Positions 8,802 to 16,986 of a DNA stretch of 64,000 bases are shown one piece after another. Numbering within the stretch: position 1 is the stretch's first letter; each line of letters starts with the position of its first letter. Location: assembly GCF_003581425.1 (NCBI RefSeq), contig NZ_QXTG01000002.1, forward strand, positions 1,178,001-1,242,000, written 5' to 3'. Origin of the DNA: Amnibacterium setariae (GTDB taxonomy: Bacteria > Actinomycetota > Actinomycetes > Actinomycetales > Microbacteriaceae). The notes below the pieces were generated by a model. The model saw only the letters and a program-made list of their open reading frames with translations, was not told the DNA's origin and ran no database searches. Position numbers and translations under genes: made by a program.

Positions 8802-9368
8802 ATGTCTGAACGGAACACCCTCGTGCACTCGTTGCACGACCTCGGACTGGCGGCCTGGTTCGGCGGCGGGCTCATGGGCGTCGTCGGCCTGAACGGCGCG
8901 GCGTCGAAGGCGAAGGACCCGACGGAGCGCCTGCGGCTCTCCTCGATCGGCTGGGGCAGGTGGGCCCCGGTCCAGTTCGCCGCGATCGCGGTGCACGGCA
9001 TCGGCGGCATCGGCCTGATCCTGGGCAACAAGGGTCGGCTCGCGAGCCAGGGCGAGGCGCGCTCGAACACGGCGGTCAAGCTGATCGTCACCGGCCTCGC
9101 GGGCGCCGCGAGCGTCGCGGCCGGGCTGGCCGGCACGCAGATCGCGAAGCACTCGGACGAGGGCGCCGTCAGCGTCACCGAGCCGAGCGGCGGCGCGTCC
9201 GACGAGCTGAAGACCGCGCAGCGCAACGAGAAGTGGCTGCAGTGGTCGATCCCGGTGCTGACCGGCGTGCTGCTGGTGCTCGGCGCCCAGCAGAGCGAGC
9301 AGTACCGCCCCGCGGCGGGCTTCGGCGAGAGCGTCCTGAAGAAGGCGAAGGGCGTCGTCGGCCGCTGA
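8802..9368 (+). CDS. Small conserved actinobacterial membrane protein
   Basis: A 188-residue protein with a strong AAGGAGG Shine-Dalgarno and ATG at 8802. Hydrophobic stretches are at about 14-32 (Gly-rich), 55-75, 95-113 and 146-160, so three or four membrane helices are likely. It lacks a signal peptide and known catalytic motifs. Similar proteins of unknown role occur in many Actinobacteria. The acidic loop around residues 118-140 may face the cytosol. It is followed by an inverted pair of dispersed repeats that may end transcription. Confidence 0.75.
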   Translation: MSERNTLVHSLHDLGLAAWFGGGLMGVVGLNGAASKAKDPTERLRLSSIGWGRWAPVQFAAIAVHGIGGIGLILGNKGRLASQGEARSNTAVKLIVTGLAGAASVAAGLAGTQIAKHSDEGAVSVTEPSGGASDELKTAQRNEKWLQWSIPVLTGVLLVLGAQQSEQYRPAAGFGESVLKKAKGVVGR

Positions 9369-9388
9369 CGATCCCGATGGTCCCACCT

Positions 9389-9470
9389 CGCTGATCGAGG
9401 TGCGGAGCGCAGCGGAGCCTGGAGATCACCATGGTCTCGAGGTCCGCTGCGCTCGCACCTCGACCGGCGG
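9389..9470. repeat. Inverted pair of dispersed intergenic repeats, copies 2 and 3
   Basis: One copy on the minus strand (9389-9430) and one on the plus strand (9433-9470) face each other, forming a large imperfect palindrome between two convergent stop codons (9368 and 9498). Both keep the GAGGTGCG/CGCACCTCGA arms. A bidirectional terminator role is plausible from position. Confidence 0.75.
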
Positions 9471-9497
9471 AGCGGTGACGGGTGTTCGGGGGCTGGG

Positions 9498-11246
9498 CTA
9501 GCGGTCGCGCTGCGGACGGCGCGGGCGGTCGCCCGTACCGCCGGCGCGACGCAGGGGGCCGCCATCGCGGCGCAGCTTGATCAGCTGGCCGCTGATCCGC
9601 GTGCCGGACAGCTTGTCGAGCACGTCGCCGGACAGGTCGACGGGCAGCTCGATCAGCGAGAAGTCCTGGCGGATGTCGATCCCGCCGAAGTCGTCGCGGG
9701 TGAGCCCGCCCTCGTTCGCGAGGGCGCCGATGATCTGGCGGGGCTCGACGCGCTGACGCCGACCCACGTCGAGGCGGTAGGTCGTCCGCGGGCCGGACGA
9801 CGACGACCGGCTGCGCCGCTCGGACGTGCTGCCGCGGTCCGGGCGGTCGACATCGAAGCGCTCGAAGCGCTCCTTGCGGTCGTCCTCCGGCGAGAGCAGC
9901 AGCGGGGTGTCGCCCTGCGCGACGACCGCGAGCGCGGCGGCGACGTCCGCCTCCGGCACGTCGTGGTGCTCCACGTAGTGGGCGATGATGTCGCGGAACC
10001 GGGCGATGCGGTCGGTCTGCTCGAGCGCGGCGGTGATGCCGTCGTCGAAGCGGCCGAGGCGGGTCGCGTTCACGTCCTCCGCCGTCGGCAGCTGCATCTG
10101 CGTGAGCGGCTGGTGCGTCGCCCGCTCGATCGAGGTGAGCATCCGCCGCTCGCGCGGCGTGACGAAGCTGATCGCCTCGCCGGACCGGCCCGCGCGGCCC
10201 GTGCGGCCGATGCGGTGCACGTACGACTCGGTGTCGATCGGCAGGTCGTAGTTCACGACGTGGCTGATCCGCTCGACGTCGAGCCCGCGGGCGGCGACGT
10301 CGGTGGCGACGAGGATGTCGAGCTTCCCGGACCGCAGCTGGTTGACCGTCTTCTCCCGCTGCGCCTGCGCGACGTCGCCGGAGATCGCGGCCGCGGTGTA
10401 GCCGCGGGCGCGGAGCTTCTCCGCGAGCGTCTCGGTCTCGTTCTTCGTGCGGACGAAGACGATGACGCCCTCGAAGTTCTCGACCTCGAGGATGCGGGTG
10501 AGCGCGTCGATCTTCTGCGGGTAGGAGACGACGAGGTAGCGCTGCGTGATCGTGGCGGAGGTCGTGGTCGTCGTCGCGACCGTGATCTCCTCCGGGTCGT
10601 GCAGGTACTGCTGCGAGATGCGGCGGATCTGCGACGGCATCGTCGCGGAGAAGAGCGCGACCTGCTTCGTGTCCGGGGTGTCCGCGAGGATCGTCGCGAC
10701 GTCCTCCGCGAAGCCCATCTTCAGCATCTCGTCGGCCTCGTCGAGCACGAGGTACTTCAGCTCGGAGAGGTCGAGGGTGCCCTTCTCCAGGTGGTCCATG
10801 ATCCGGCCGGGGGTGCCGACCACGATGTGGACGCCGCGGCGCAGCGCGGACAGCTGCTGCCCGTACCCCTGGCCGCCGTACACGGGCAGGATGCTGACGC
10901 CCTTCAGGTGCGCGGCGTAGCTCTCGAACGCCTCGCACACCTGCAGGGCGAGCTCGCGAGTGGGGGCGAGCACGAGGGCCTGCGGCGCGCTCTGCGCGAG
11001 GTCGAGGCGGGAGAGGATCGGCAGGGCGAACGCGGCCGTCTTGCCGGTGCCGGTCTGGGCGCGGCCGACGACGTCGCGCCCCGCGAGGAGCGTCGGGATC
11101 GTGGCGGCCTGGATCGCGGACGGCGTCTCGTAGCCGACGTCCTTCAGGGCCTTGAGGACGGGCGCGGCGAGACCGAGGTCGGCGAACGAGGGCACGGCGG
11201 GAGCAGGATCGGTCACGTCCTGCTCGATCGAGTCAGGAGCGGGCAT
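9498..11246 (-). CDS. deaD: DEAD-box RNA helicase with DbpA-type RNA-binding domain
   Basis: A 582-residue ATP-dependent RNA helicase of the DeaD/CsdA type, which remodels rRNA and structured mRNA, often in the cold. All core motifs are visible: a Q motif (SFADLGL, about residue 20), AQTGTGKT (about 60), DEAD in VLDEADEML (about 165), SAT, and HRIGRTGRAG (about 340). The C-terminus (about 495-565) is a DbpA RNA-binding domain with RQRVEPRQIIGALANEGGL, followed by a short basic tail. The ATG at 11246 follows TACCCT plus six bases, so the mRNA is probably leaderless. The gene stands alone; the hairpin at 11281-11333 separates it from the upstream LLM gene. Confidence 0.95.
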   Translation of the reverse strand: MPAPDSIEQDVTDPAPAVPSFADLGLAAPVLKALKDVGYETPSAIQAATIPTLLAGRDVVGRAQTGTGKTAAFALPILSRLDLAQSAPQALVLAPTRELALQVCEAFESYAAHLKGVSILPVYGGQGYGQQLSALRRGVHIVVGTPGRIMDHLEKGTLDLSELKYLVLDEADEMLKMGFAEDVATILADTPDTKQVALFSATMPSQIRRISQQYLHDPEEITVATTTTTSATITQRYLVVSYPQKIDALTRILEVENFEGVIVFVRTKNETETLAEKLRARGYTAAAISGDVAQAQREKTVNQLRSGKLDILVATDVAARGLDVERISHVVNYDLPIDTESYVHRIGRTGRAGRSGEAISFVTPRERRMLTSIERATHQPLTQMQLPTAEDVNATRLGRFDDGITAALEQTDRIARFRDIIAHYVEHHDVPEADVAAALAVVAQGDTPLLLSPEDDRKERFERFDVDRPDRGSTSERRSRSSSSGPRTTYRLDVGRRQRVEPRQIIGALANEGGLTRDDFGGIDIRQDFSLIELPVDLSGDVLDKLSGTRISGQLIKLRRDGGPLRRAGGTGDRPRRPQRDR

Positions 11247-11252
11247 CCGAGA

Positions 11253-11258
11253 AGGGTA
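11253..11258 (-). promoter_or_regulatory. -10 box of a leaderless promoter (TACCCT)
   Basis: TACCCT, six bases, then the ATG of the DEAD-box helicase at 11246. Confidence 0.55.
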
Positions 11259-11280
11259 CCGGGCGCCGGTGCGCCCCACT

Positions 11281-11333
11281 TGCTCACGCTTCTGGACGCC
11301 GCGTCCTCGGATCGGCGTCCAGAAGCGTGAGCA
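11281..11333 (-). terminator. 20-bp perfect inverted repeat after the LLM gene
   Basis: TGCTCACGCTTCTGGACGCC (11281-11300) and its exact complement (11314-11333) flank a 13-base loop. The hairpin lies seven bases past the LLM stop (11340) and 35 bp before the helicase start, so it probably ends the LLM transcript. There is no U-run, as is usual in GC-rich Actinobacteria. Confidence 0.7.
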
Positions 11334-11339
11334 CTTCGG

Positions 11340-12374
11340 TCAGGGGGCGCGGAGGGCGGCGACGAGCGCCGTGCGGGTCTGCGCCGCGATCGGCGCGCTG
11401 GAGCTGAAGGACAGCCGCGTGACGAGGCCGCCGAAGCGGCGCCGCAGCTCGGCGGCGACCTGGTCGGCCGTGCCGACGGCCGCGAACGCCTCGAGCACGT
11501 CGTCGTCGACCAGGTCCGGCATCGCGTCCCACTCGCCGCGCCGCGACGCCGCGTGGAGGCGGTCGTGCAGGTCCTCCCAGCCGTGCGCCGCGAGCACCGG
11601 CAGGTAGGCGGGCGTGCTGCCGTAGAAGGCGATCTGCCCCTTCGTCGCCCGGATCGCCGCGTCGAGGGCGGGTCCGTCGTCCCCGATGGCGACGAGCGCG
11701 GGCAGCGCGACGCCGATGCCCGCGGCGTCGCGGCCCGCGGTCTCGGCGCCGCGCCGGAGCGCCGGGAGGCTCACCTCCGCCAGGTAGCGGGCGGTCGTGA
11801 AGCTGTGGGCGTGGAGGCCGTCGCCGACCTCGCCCGCGACCTCCGTCATCCGCTCCCCGACCGCGGCGATCCACACGGGCGGCGGCCCGCCGGGCAGCGG
11901 CCGCGGGCTGAAGAACGGGGTCATGAGCGTGTGCGTGTAGAACTCGCCCTGGAAGCGCAGCGGCTCCCCGGTCTGCCAGGTCGCCCAGATCGCGCGCACC
12001 GCCCGGACGAACTCGGCCATCCGCGCGGCCGGCTTCGACCACGGCATCGAGAACCGCCGCTCGATGTGCGGGCGCACCTGCGAGCCGAGGCCGAGCAGGA
12101 AGCGGCCGCCGGAGATCGCCTGCAGGTCGAAGGCGCTCTGCGCGACGGTCATCGGCGTGCGGGCGAACGCGACGGCGATCGTGCTGAGCAGCTCGATGCG
12201 GCTCGTCTCGCGGGCCGCGAGCGCGAGGGAGAGGAACGGGTCGTGGCTCGTCTCGGCGGCGCCGACGCCGTCGAAGCCGGCGGCCTCGGCCTCGGCCGCC
12301 CGCTCGGCGAGGGCGAGCGGCTCGATGCCCGGGTCGCCGCCGACGTCGAGCTTGAAGGGGCGCTCGACGCTCAC
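11340..12374 (-). CDS. LLM-class (F420-dependent type) oxidoreductase
   Basis: A 344-residue TIM-barrel oxidoreductase of the luciferase-like monooxygenase family, closest in appearance to the mycobacterial MSMEG_2256 group that uses cofactor F420. Supporting stretches are GFDGVGAAETSHDPF (about residue 33), SGGRFLLGLGSQV (about 88), which forms the cofactor phosphate site, and PPVWIAAVGERM (about 175). It starts at GTG 12374, which overlaps the stop of the upstream fusion gene (GTGA), so the two proteins are made together. The substrate is unknown. Coupling to the sugar-type oxidoreductase fusion suggests a joint redox pathway. Confidence 0.85.
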   Translation of the reverse strand: MSVERPFKLDVGGDPGIEPLALAERAAEAEAAGFDGVGAAETSHDPFLSLALAARETSRIELLSTIAVAFARTPMTVAQSAFDLQAISGGRFLLGLGSQVRPHIERRFSMPWSKPAARMAEFVRAVRAIWATWQTGEPLRFQGEFYTHTLMTPFFSPRPLPGGPPPVWIAAVGERMTEVAGEVGDGLHAHSFTTARYLAEVSLPALRRGAETAGRDAAGIGVALPALVAIGDDGPALDAAIRATKGQIAFYGSTPAYLPVLAAHGWEDLHDRLHAASRRGEWDAMPDLVDDDVLEAFAAVGTADQVAAELRRRFGGLVTRLSFSSSAPIAAQTRTALVAALRAP

Positions 12375-14383
12375 GCGCGCAGGTCCAGCCACGCGACCTG
12401 CTCCGGCGCGAGCTCGACCGACAGGCCCCGCATCGACGAGCGGGCCTCGGTGATCGACCGCGGGCCGAACAGCGGGAACGTCGGGAAGGGCTGCGCGAGG
12501 ACGTACGCGAGGGCGACCGCGGTGGCGGGCACGCCGAGCTCCTCCCCCAGCTGCTGCGCCCGGCGCAGCCGCTCGAAGTTGTCGTCGCTGTAGTAGCAGC
12601 GGACGAGCTCCTCGTCCTCGAGGAAGTCCGGCCGCGCGCGGGCGAAGAAGCCGCGCGCCTGCGACGACCAGGGCAGCAGCGGCACCTGCCGCTCCTCCAG
12701 CCACCGCTTCGACGCCGGGTCCGTCGCGTGCCGGCAGCCGGCCCACGGCACGTCGTACGCCTCGGCGAGGCCGAAGTGGTTGCTGAGCACCGCGAGCGGC
12801 TCCCGCCCGTTCGCCGCCGCCCAGGCGTTCGCCTCGTCGAACCGCTCCAGGCGCCAGTTCGAGACGCCGTAGACGCGGATGCGGCCCGCGCGGCGGTGCT
12901 CGTCGAGCACGTCGACGAACTCCCCGACCGGCACGCTCTCGTCGTCCCGGTGCATCAGGTAGACGTCCGCGTAGTCGGTGCCCTGCCGCTCGAGGCTCTC
13001 GAGCAGCTGCCGGCTGAGCGACTCGGGGTCGCAGTGCGGCGTGTGGGCGCCCTTCGTGATGACGACGACGTCCTCGCGGATCCCGCGGTTCTGGATCCAC
13101 CTCCCGAGCCGGCGCTCGAGGGCGCCGTCGCCGTAGATCCACGCGGTGTCGAAGGCGTTCCCGCCGCGCTCGACGAAGTGGTCGAAGAGGGCGGAGGCGT
13201 GCGCGAGGTCCGGCTGGTTGTCGACGCCGAGGACCAGGCGCGACATGCGCTTGCCGACGCCGGGGATCTCGCCGTAGCGCATGGGGTTGTCGGGCTCGAC
13301 GCGCAGCGGGCGCCGCGAGACGGTCGGGATGTCGGCGTCCTCCGCCTCGAACGGGTAGCGCAGGCCGATGGCGGCCCGCCAGCGGTCGAGCGTGTGCGCG
13401 GCCGCGAGGGTCTCGTCGAGCGTCATCTCCGCGGCCTCGACCTCGCCGGCGGCCGCGACGCGGGCGGTCGCCTCCGCCTCGAGCGAGTAGGGGCGGTCGA
13501 CGGGGAAGGACAGGGAGCGCGGCTCCTCGTCGGCGACCTCGATCTCGACGCGCGGGTCCTCGCCGACCGCCCACGGCAGCGGCAGGTGGATGCGGCCCTT
13601 CGAGCCGAACACGGTGAGGTCGTTGCGGTCCTGCACGCGCACGCCGCTGCGGATGGAGGCGGTCACGCCGCCGCGGTACACGAGGTCGGCGACCGCCCAC
13701 TCGTCGACGCCGGTCGGTCCGATGCTGCCGGAGGCGGTGAGCTCGACGGGCTCCGCGACGGGCACCCCGGTGGCGGTCGCGGCGATGAGCGCGGCGTACG
13801 TGAGCGGGTAGCAGCCGACGTCGAGGATGCCGCCGCCCGCCGTCGCCTGCTCGTACAGCCGGCCGGTGCGGTCCGGGTTGCGGAACGCGAAGGACGCGTC
13901 GATGTGCTGCACGGTGCCGATCGCGCCGCTGCGGATCAGGTCGAGCACCGCGGCGGTCTGCGGGTGGAACCGGTACACGAACGCCTCGACGAGCGGCACG
14001 CCCGCGGTGCGCGCCGCGTCCACCATCGCCATCGCCTCGCCGTGGTTCACGCCGAGGGGCTTCTCGCAGAGCACGGGCTTGCCCGCGGCGATCGCGTCGA
14101 GCACGAGCTGCGCGTGGCCCGGGTGCACGGTCGCGACGTAGACGGCGTCGACGCGCGGGTCGGCGAGCGCCTCCGCGTACGTGCCGGCGCTCGCGTCGCC
14201 GAAGCCGAGGTCGGCGGCCCACTCGACGAAGGAGGCGGACCGGGCCGGGTCGCTGCTGCCGACCGCGACGAGCGCGCCGGTGCTGCCGACGAGGTCCGTG
14301 ACGAAGGTCCGCGCGATGCCGCCGGGGCCGAGCACCGCCCAGCCCGTCGTCGCGCCGCTCCCGGTCGTCCCCGCTGCTGACAT
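12371..14383 (-). CDS. Fusion: Gfo/Idh/MocA oxidoreductase + aldo/keto reductase
   Basis: One 670-residue chain joins two NAD(P)-dependent sugar oxidoreductases. Residues about 14-345 are Gfo/Idh/MocA type, with the Rossmann loop GPGGIA and the catalytic-lysine motif CEKPLG (about 104). Residues about 365-668 are an aldo/keto reductase with a complete tetrad: Asp and Tyr in DTAWIYGDG, Lys in VITKGAH and His in YLMHRDD. ATG at 14383 has GGGAGG upstream. There is no stop or frameshift between the halves and the linker is short, so the fusion looks genuine. The two activities could interconvert a keto-sugar, or oxidise and then reduce it, within one enzyme. The promoter region holds three GCGGATCCGC palindromes. 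It overlaps the LLM gene by four bases. Confidence 0.85.
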   Translation of the reverse strand: MSAAGTTGSGATTGWAVLGPGGIARTFVTDLVGSTGALVAVGSSDPARSASFVEWAADLGFGDASAGTYAEALADPRVDAVYVATVHPGHAQLVLDAIAAGKPVLCEKPLGVNHGEAMAMVDAARTAGVPLVEAFVYRFHPQTAAVLDLIRSGAIGTVQHIDASFAFRNPDRTGRLYEQATAGGGILDVGCYPLTYAALIAATATGVPVAEPVELTASGSIGPTGVDEWAVADLVYRGGVTASIRSGVRVQDRNDLTVFGSKGRIHLPLPWAVGEDPRVEIEVADEEPRSLSFPVDRPYSLEAEATARVAAAGEVEAAEMTLDETLAAAHTLDRWRAAIGLRYPFEAEDADIPTVSRRPLRVEPDNPMRYGEIPGVGKRMSRLVLGVDNQPDLAHASALFDHFVERGGNAFDTAWIYGDGALERRLGRWIQNRGIREDVVVITKGAHTPHCDPESLSRQLLESLERQGTDYADVYLMHRDDESVPVGEFVDVLDEHRRAGRIRVYGVSNWRLERFDEANAWAAANGREPLAVLSNHFGLAEAYDVPWAGCRHATDPASKRWLEERQVPLLPWSSQARGFFARARPDFLEDEELVRCYYSDDNFERLRRAQQLGEELGVPATAVALAYVLAQPFPTFPLFGPRSITEARSSMRGLSVELAPEQVAWLDLRA

Positions 14384-14446
14384 CGTCGTCCTCCCGCCGG
14401 CGCCGTGTCCGTCCACGGCCGCCGCTCGACGCTACGCAGGGGGTTC

Positions 14447-14545
14447 GCGGATCCGCAATTCCGGGGCGACGCGCCGCGTGAGACGGGTCCCGGACCGGCG
14501 TGTCGGCTCGGATCTGCGGATCCGCGCAAGATCTGCGGATCCGCG
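14447..14545. promoter_or_regulatory. Three GCGGATCCGC palindromes upstream of the fusion gene
   Basis: The perfect 10-bp palindrome GCGGATCCGC occurs at 14447-14456 and inside two direct copies of GATCTGCGGATCCGCG (14511-14526 and 14530-14545, 19-bp period). They lie 64-162 bp upstream of the fusion start and downstream of the ABM gene. Spacing near two helical turns suggests an operator for a dimeric regulator; none is encoded next to it. Confidence 0.5.
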
Positions 14546-14559
14546 AGTCAGCGGGGAGG

Positions 14560-14856
14560 TCAGAGGGTCGAGCGGATCTCGCTGCGCCAGAGGGTCGGCG
14601 GAGCGGCGAGCAGGTCGCCGAGGCCCGACGCGCCCTCGGGCGTCGCCCGCCAGGCGCGGTAGGCGTCGTCGCGCTCGACCGACGTCCAGCGCTCGACGAC
14701 CGTCACGTGCGCCGGGTCGGCGACGTCGTGCAGCACCTCGATGCCCTCGTTGCCGTCGAACGCGCGGGTGTCCGCGAGGATCGCGTCGAGCGCGGCGGGC
14801 GCGCCGTCGAGCACGTCGTCGCGGAGGCGCAGTTCGAGGATCGAGATGACGGCCAC
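14560..14856 (-). CDS. Antibiotic biosynthesis monooxygenase (ABM) domain protein
   Basis: A 98-residue single-domain protein of the ABM/dimeric alpha-beta barrel family. GTG at 14856 follows AGGAGG. It has the ferredoxin-like pattern: strand ISILELRLR, helix DAILADTRAFDGNEG, then IEVLHDVADPAHVTVVERW and a helix with AYRAWRAT. Members act as cofactor-free monooxygenases, haem-degrading enzymes or stress proteins; no haem-ligand set is obvious. A TACGAT box about 30 bases upstream may be its promoter. It precedes the fusion gene on the same strand but 176 bp apart. Confidence 0.8.
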   Translation of the reverse strand: MAVISILELRLRDDVLDGAPAALDAILADTRAFDGNEGIEVLHDVADPAHVTVVERWTSVERDDAYRAWRATPEGASGLGDLLAAPPTLWRSEIRSTL

Positions 14857-14919
14857 GGGGTTCCTCCTGATTCGGGTCGGTCCCGCGATCGTAGGTCGGG
14901 CCGACCGGGAGGATCCGGG

Positions 14920-15531
14920 TCAGCCCGCCCGGCGGGCCCGCCGTTCGCGGCGTCGCTCCCGCCACGTCATCGCGGCGAGCCGGGCGGCCTCGCGGGCCCG
15001 CTCCTCCTCCGCGGCGCGCTCCCGCGCGGCCCGGCGCTCGGCCGCGCGCACGCGCCACGCCGCGACCTCCGCGTCCACGTCCCGCGGGCGCGTGATCACG
15101 GGGGGCCCGCCGAGCAGCTGGCGCCGCGCCTCCTTGACGCGCCGGTTGAAGTCGTCGAGCGCCTCGCGGACGGCGGTCTCGGTCGGCAGCGCGTCGAGGC
15201 GCTCGAGCATCCCGGCGTCCTCGGTGCGGAGCGTCAGCGCGGGCGGACCGAGGCCGGTCAGCTGCTCCCGCTCGATCTTGCGACGGATCCACCAGTCCGG
15301 GTCGCGCACCCCGCCGAGGTCCTGCAGCGGCTTGCCGGCGCCGGGGAGGCCGTCGAAGTCGCCGCGCCGCATCGCCTGCTGGATCGCGATCTCGACGGCC
15401 TGGGCCCGCTCGTCCATCGTCGGCTGCCCGCGGTCCGACGGGTCGTCGGGCTCCTCGGCGCTCCGCGCATCGCGGTCCAGCCGGTAGCGGGCCGTGCTCA
15501 GGCGCGGGTCGTTCGGGCGTGGTCTCGTCAT
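14920..15531 (-). CDS. DUF1992 (DnaJ-homologue subfamily C member 28-like) protein
   Basis: A 203-residue soluble protein. The DUF1992 core spans residues about 45-115: ERAQAVEIAIQQAMRRGDFD, then LPGAGKPL and DPDWWIRRKI, which are diagnostic. The C-terminus is a long Arg/Ala/Glu-rich helix. ATG at 15531 is preferred over an upstream alternative, as GGAGGAG lies about 13 bases before it. The function is unknown; eukaryotic relatives are DNAJC28. It stands alone, 52 bp from the end of the next gene on the same strand. Confidence 0.85.
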   Translation of the reverse strand: MTRPRPNDPRLSTARYRLDRDARSAEEPDDPSDRGQPTMDERAQAVEIAIQQAMRRGDFDGLPGAGKPLQDLGGVRDPDWWIRRKIEREQLTGLGPPALTLRTEDAGMLERLDALPTETAVREALDDFNRRVKEARRQLLGGPPVITRPRDVDAEVAAWRVRAAERRAARERAAEEERAREAARLAAMTWRERRRERRARRAG

Positions 15532-15583
15532 CAGCAGGAGGACTCCTCCTCCCACGGTAACCGCCGCGCCTGGACCGCCCGCG

Positions 15584-16333
15584 TCAGTGCGCGTCGTCCT
15601 GGCCCATGAGGTGCACCGAGCGGCCGTGGCAGCCGGCCGTGCGCCAGTCGTACGGCTGGTCGGTCTGCGGTCCGTAGTAGGCGTCCGAGAAGGCGGCCTT
15701 CTGGGCGGCCGTCATCCCGGCCGTGGCGATCCCGTGGGCGTGCTCGTAGACCGGGTCGTACAGGAACCCCTTGCCGGCCATGCAGTGCATGTCGAGGACG
15801 GCCTCCTCGCCCCAGATCTCGCCGAACCCGATCGACGCCGTCCAGGAGCGGATCTCCGCGTCCGTGCGGACCCGAGCGCCGGTCGGGCCGACGAGCCCGG
15901 AGGCGCTGCCCGCGCCGGAGGTCGGCGGCGGGGTCGCAGGGGTGGTCGGCGTCGCCGGCGGCGTCGACACCGGTGCCGTCGGCGGGGCGGTGGTCGCCGG
16001 GGGCGGACTCGTCGGCGGCGTGGTCGCCGTCGCGCTCGGCGACGGGGAGTCGAGGGGCGACGCGGTCGGAGGCGCGTCGGCGGTCGGCGAGGTGATCCCC
16101 GCGGGAACCTCGTCGGGCGCGGAGGTCGGCCGCAGCACGGTCACCCCGACGGCGGCCGCGGCGACCAGCGCGGTCACCCCGGCGACGGCGGCGAGCTCCA
16201 TGGTCCACGACCGGCGGGAGCGCGGCGCTCCCCCGCCGGCACCGGCGCCGACGGGCCGGGCGAGGCGCACGCGGCGCTCGAGCTCGGCCTGCGCGGCCGC
16301 GGCGAAGACGGGGTCGGGCGTCGAGCGGATCAT
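15584..16333 (-). CDS. Membrane-anchored protein with Pro/Thr stalk, probable ECF sigma partner
   Basis: A 249-residue protein with a short cytosolic N-terminus (about 45 residues), one membrane helix (about 46-67, LAAVAGVTALVAAAAVGVTV), a roughly 80-residue Pro/Thr/Ser stalk and a C-terminal extracytoplasmic domain with two Cys (DMHCMAGKG and TAGCHGR) that could pair. Its start overlaps the sigma-factor stop (ATGA). Position and topology match an anti-sigma factor or sensor, but the cytosolic part lacks the HxxxCxxC zinc motif of ZAS anti-sigma proteins. The ectodomain is not one I recognise. Confidence 0.7.
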   Translation of the reverse strand: MIRSTPDPVFAAAAQAELERRVRLARPVGAGAGGGAPRSRRSWTMELAAVAGVTALVAAAAVGVTVLRPTSAPDEVPAGITSPTADAPPTASPLDSPSPSATATTPPTSPPPATTAPPTAPVSTPPATPTTPATPPPTSGAGSASGLVGPTGARVRTDAEIRSWTASIGFGEIWGEEAVLDMHCMAGKGFLYDPVYEHAHGIATAGMTAAQKAAFSDAYYGPQTDQPYDWRTAGCHGRSVHLMGQDDAH

Positions 16334-16929
16334 GAGGCGGACTCCTTGACGAGGCGGGCCGAGGCCCGCGGCACGGGGGCGTCGTGCTCGAGCAGCACCC
16401 GGAGGCGGGTGCGGGCCCGGACGAGCCGCATGCGGGCGGCGCCCGGGTTCAGGCCGACGGCCGCGCCGGCCTCGGCGGTGGTGAGGCCGTCGATGACGGT
16501 GAGGGTGACGAGCGCGGCGTCCGTCGCCGACATGCGGCGCAGCGCGGCGCCGATCTCACGGCGCAGCTCGCGGCGCTCCAGCGCGTCGGTCGCGGTCTCG
16601 GCCGCGTCCTCCGCCTCCTCCCGCGGCAGCTGCGCGAGCACCCGCTGGTAGCGGATCGCGCCGCGGACGCGGTTGCGGCTCAGCAGCGTCGCCGTGGCGA
16701 GCAGCCAGGGCAGCACCGACCCGTCGACGAGGTGGACGTCGGCGCGGCGCCGCCACAGCTCGAAGAACGCGGAGGCCATGACCTCGTCGGCGTCGGCGGG
16801 GAGGACGACGAGCCGGAGCGCGTGGCGGAAGACCCGGCGGTGGTGCCGCTGGAACAGCTCGCCGAACGCCCGCTCGTCCGCGACGAGGGCGCGCGACCAC
16901 TCGACCTCATCGCTCTGGAGCACCGTCAC
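16330..16929 (-). CDS. ECF-type RNA polymerase sigma factor
   Basis: A 199-residue sigma-70 family protein of the extracytoplasmic-function type. Region 2 covers about 15-85 (FGELFQRHHRRVFRHALRLV, then DEVMASAFFELWRRR) and region 4 about 120-180, with a helix-turn-helix in GLTTAEAGAAVGLNPGAARM. The start is GTG at 16929. It is followed by and overlaps the stalked membrane protein, so the pair probably forms a sigma/sensor switch. The target promoter cannot be read from the sequence. The 57-bp space upstream, after the kinase stop, must carry its promoter. Confidence 0.9.
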   Translation of the reverse strand: MTVLQSDEVEWSRALVADERAFGELFQRHHRRVFRHALRLVVLPADADEVMASAFFELWRRRADVHLVDGSVLPWLLATATLLSRNRVRGAIRYQRVLAQLPREEAEDAAETATDALERRELRREIGAALRRMSATDAALVTLTVIDGLTTAEAGAAVGLNPGAARMRLVRARTRLRVLLEHDAPVPRASARLVKESAS

Positions 16930-16986
16930 ACCCGGGTATGTCCGGACCGCGCCGGAGTGTCACACGCGGTTCCTCCGTCCGACCGA

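Noticed and set aside
15584-16333. Classical zinc anti-sigma factor
   Set aside because: The cytosolic segment has no HxxxCxxC motif, so only the position supports an anti-sigma role.
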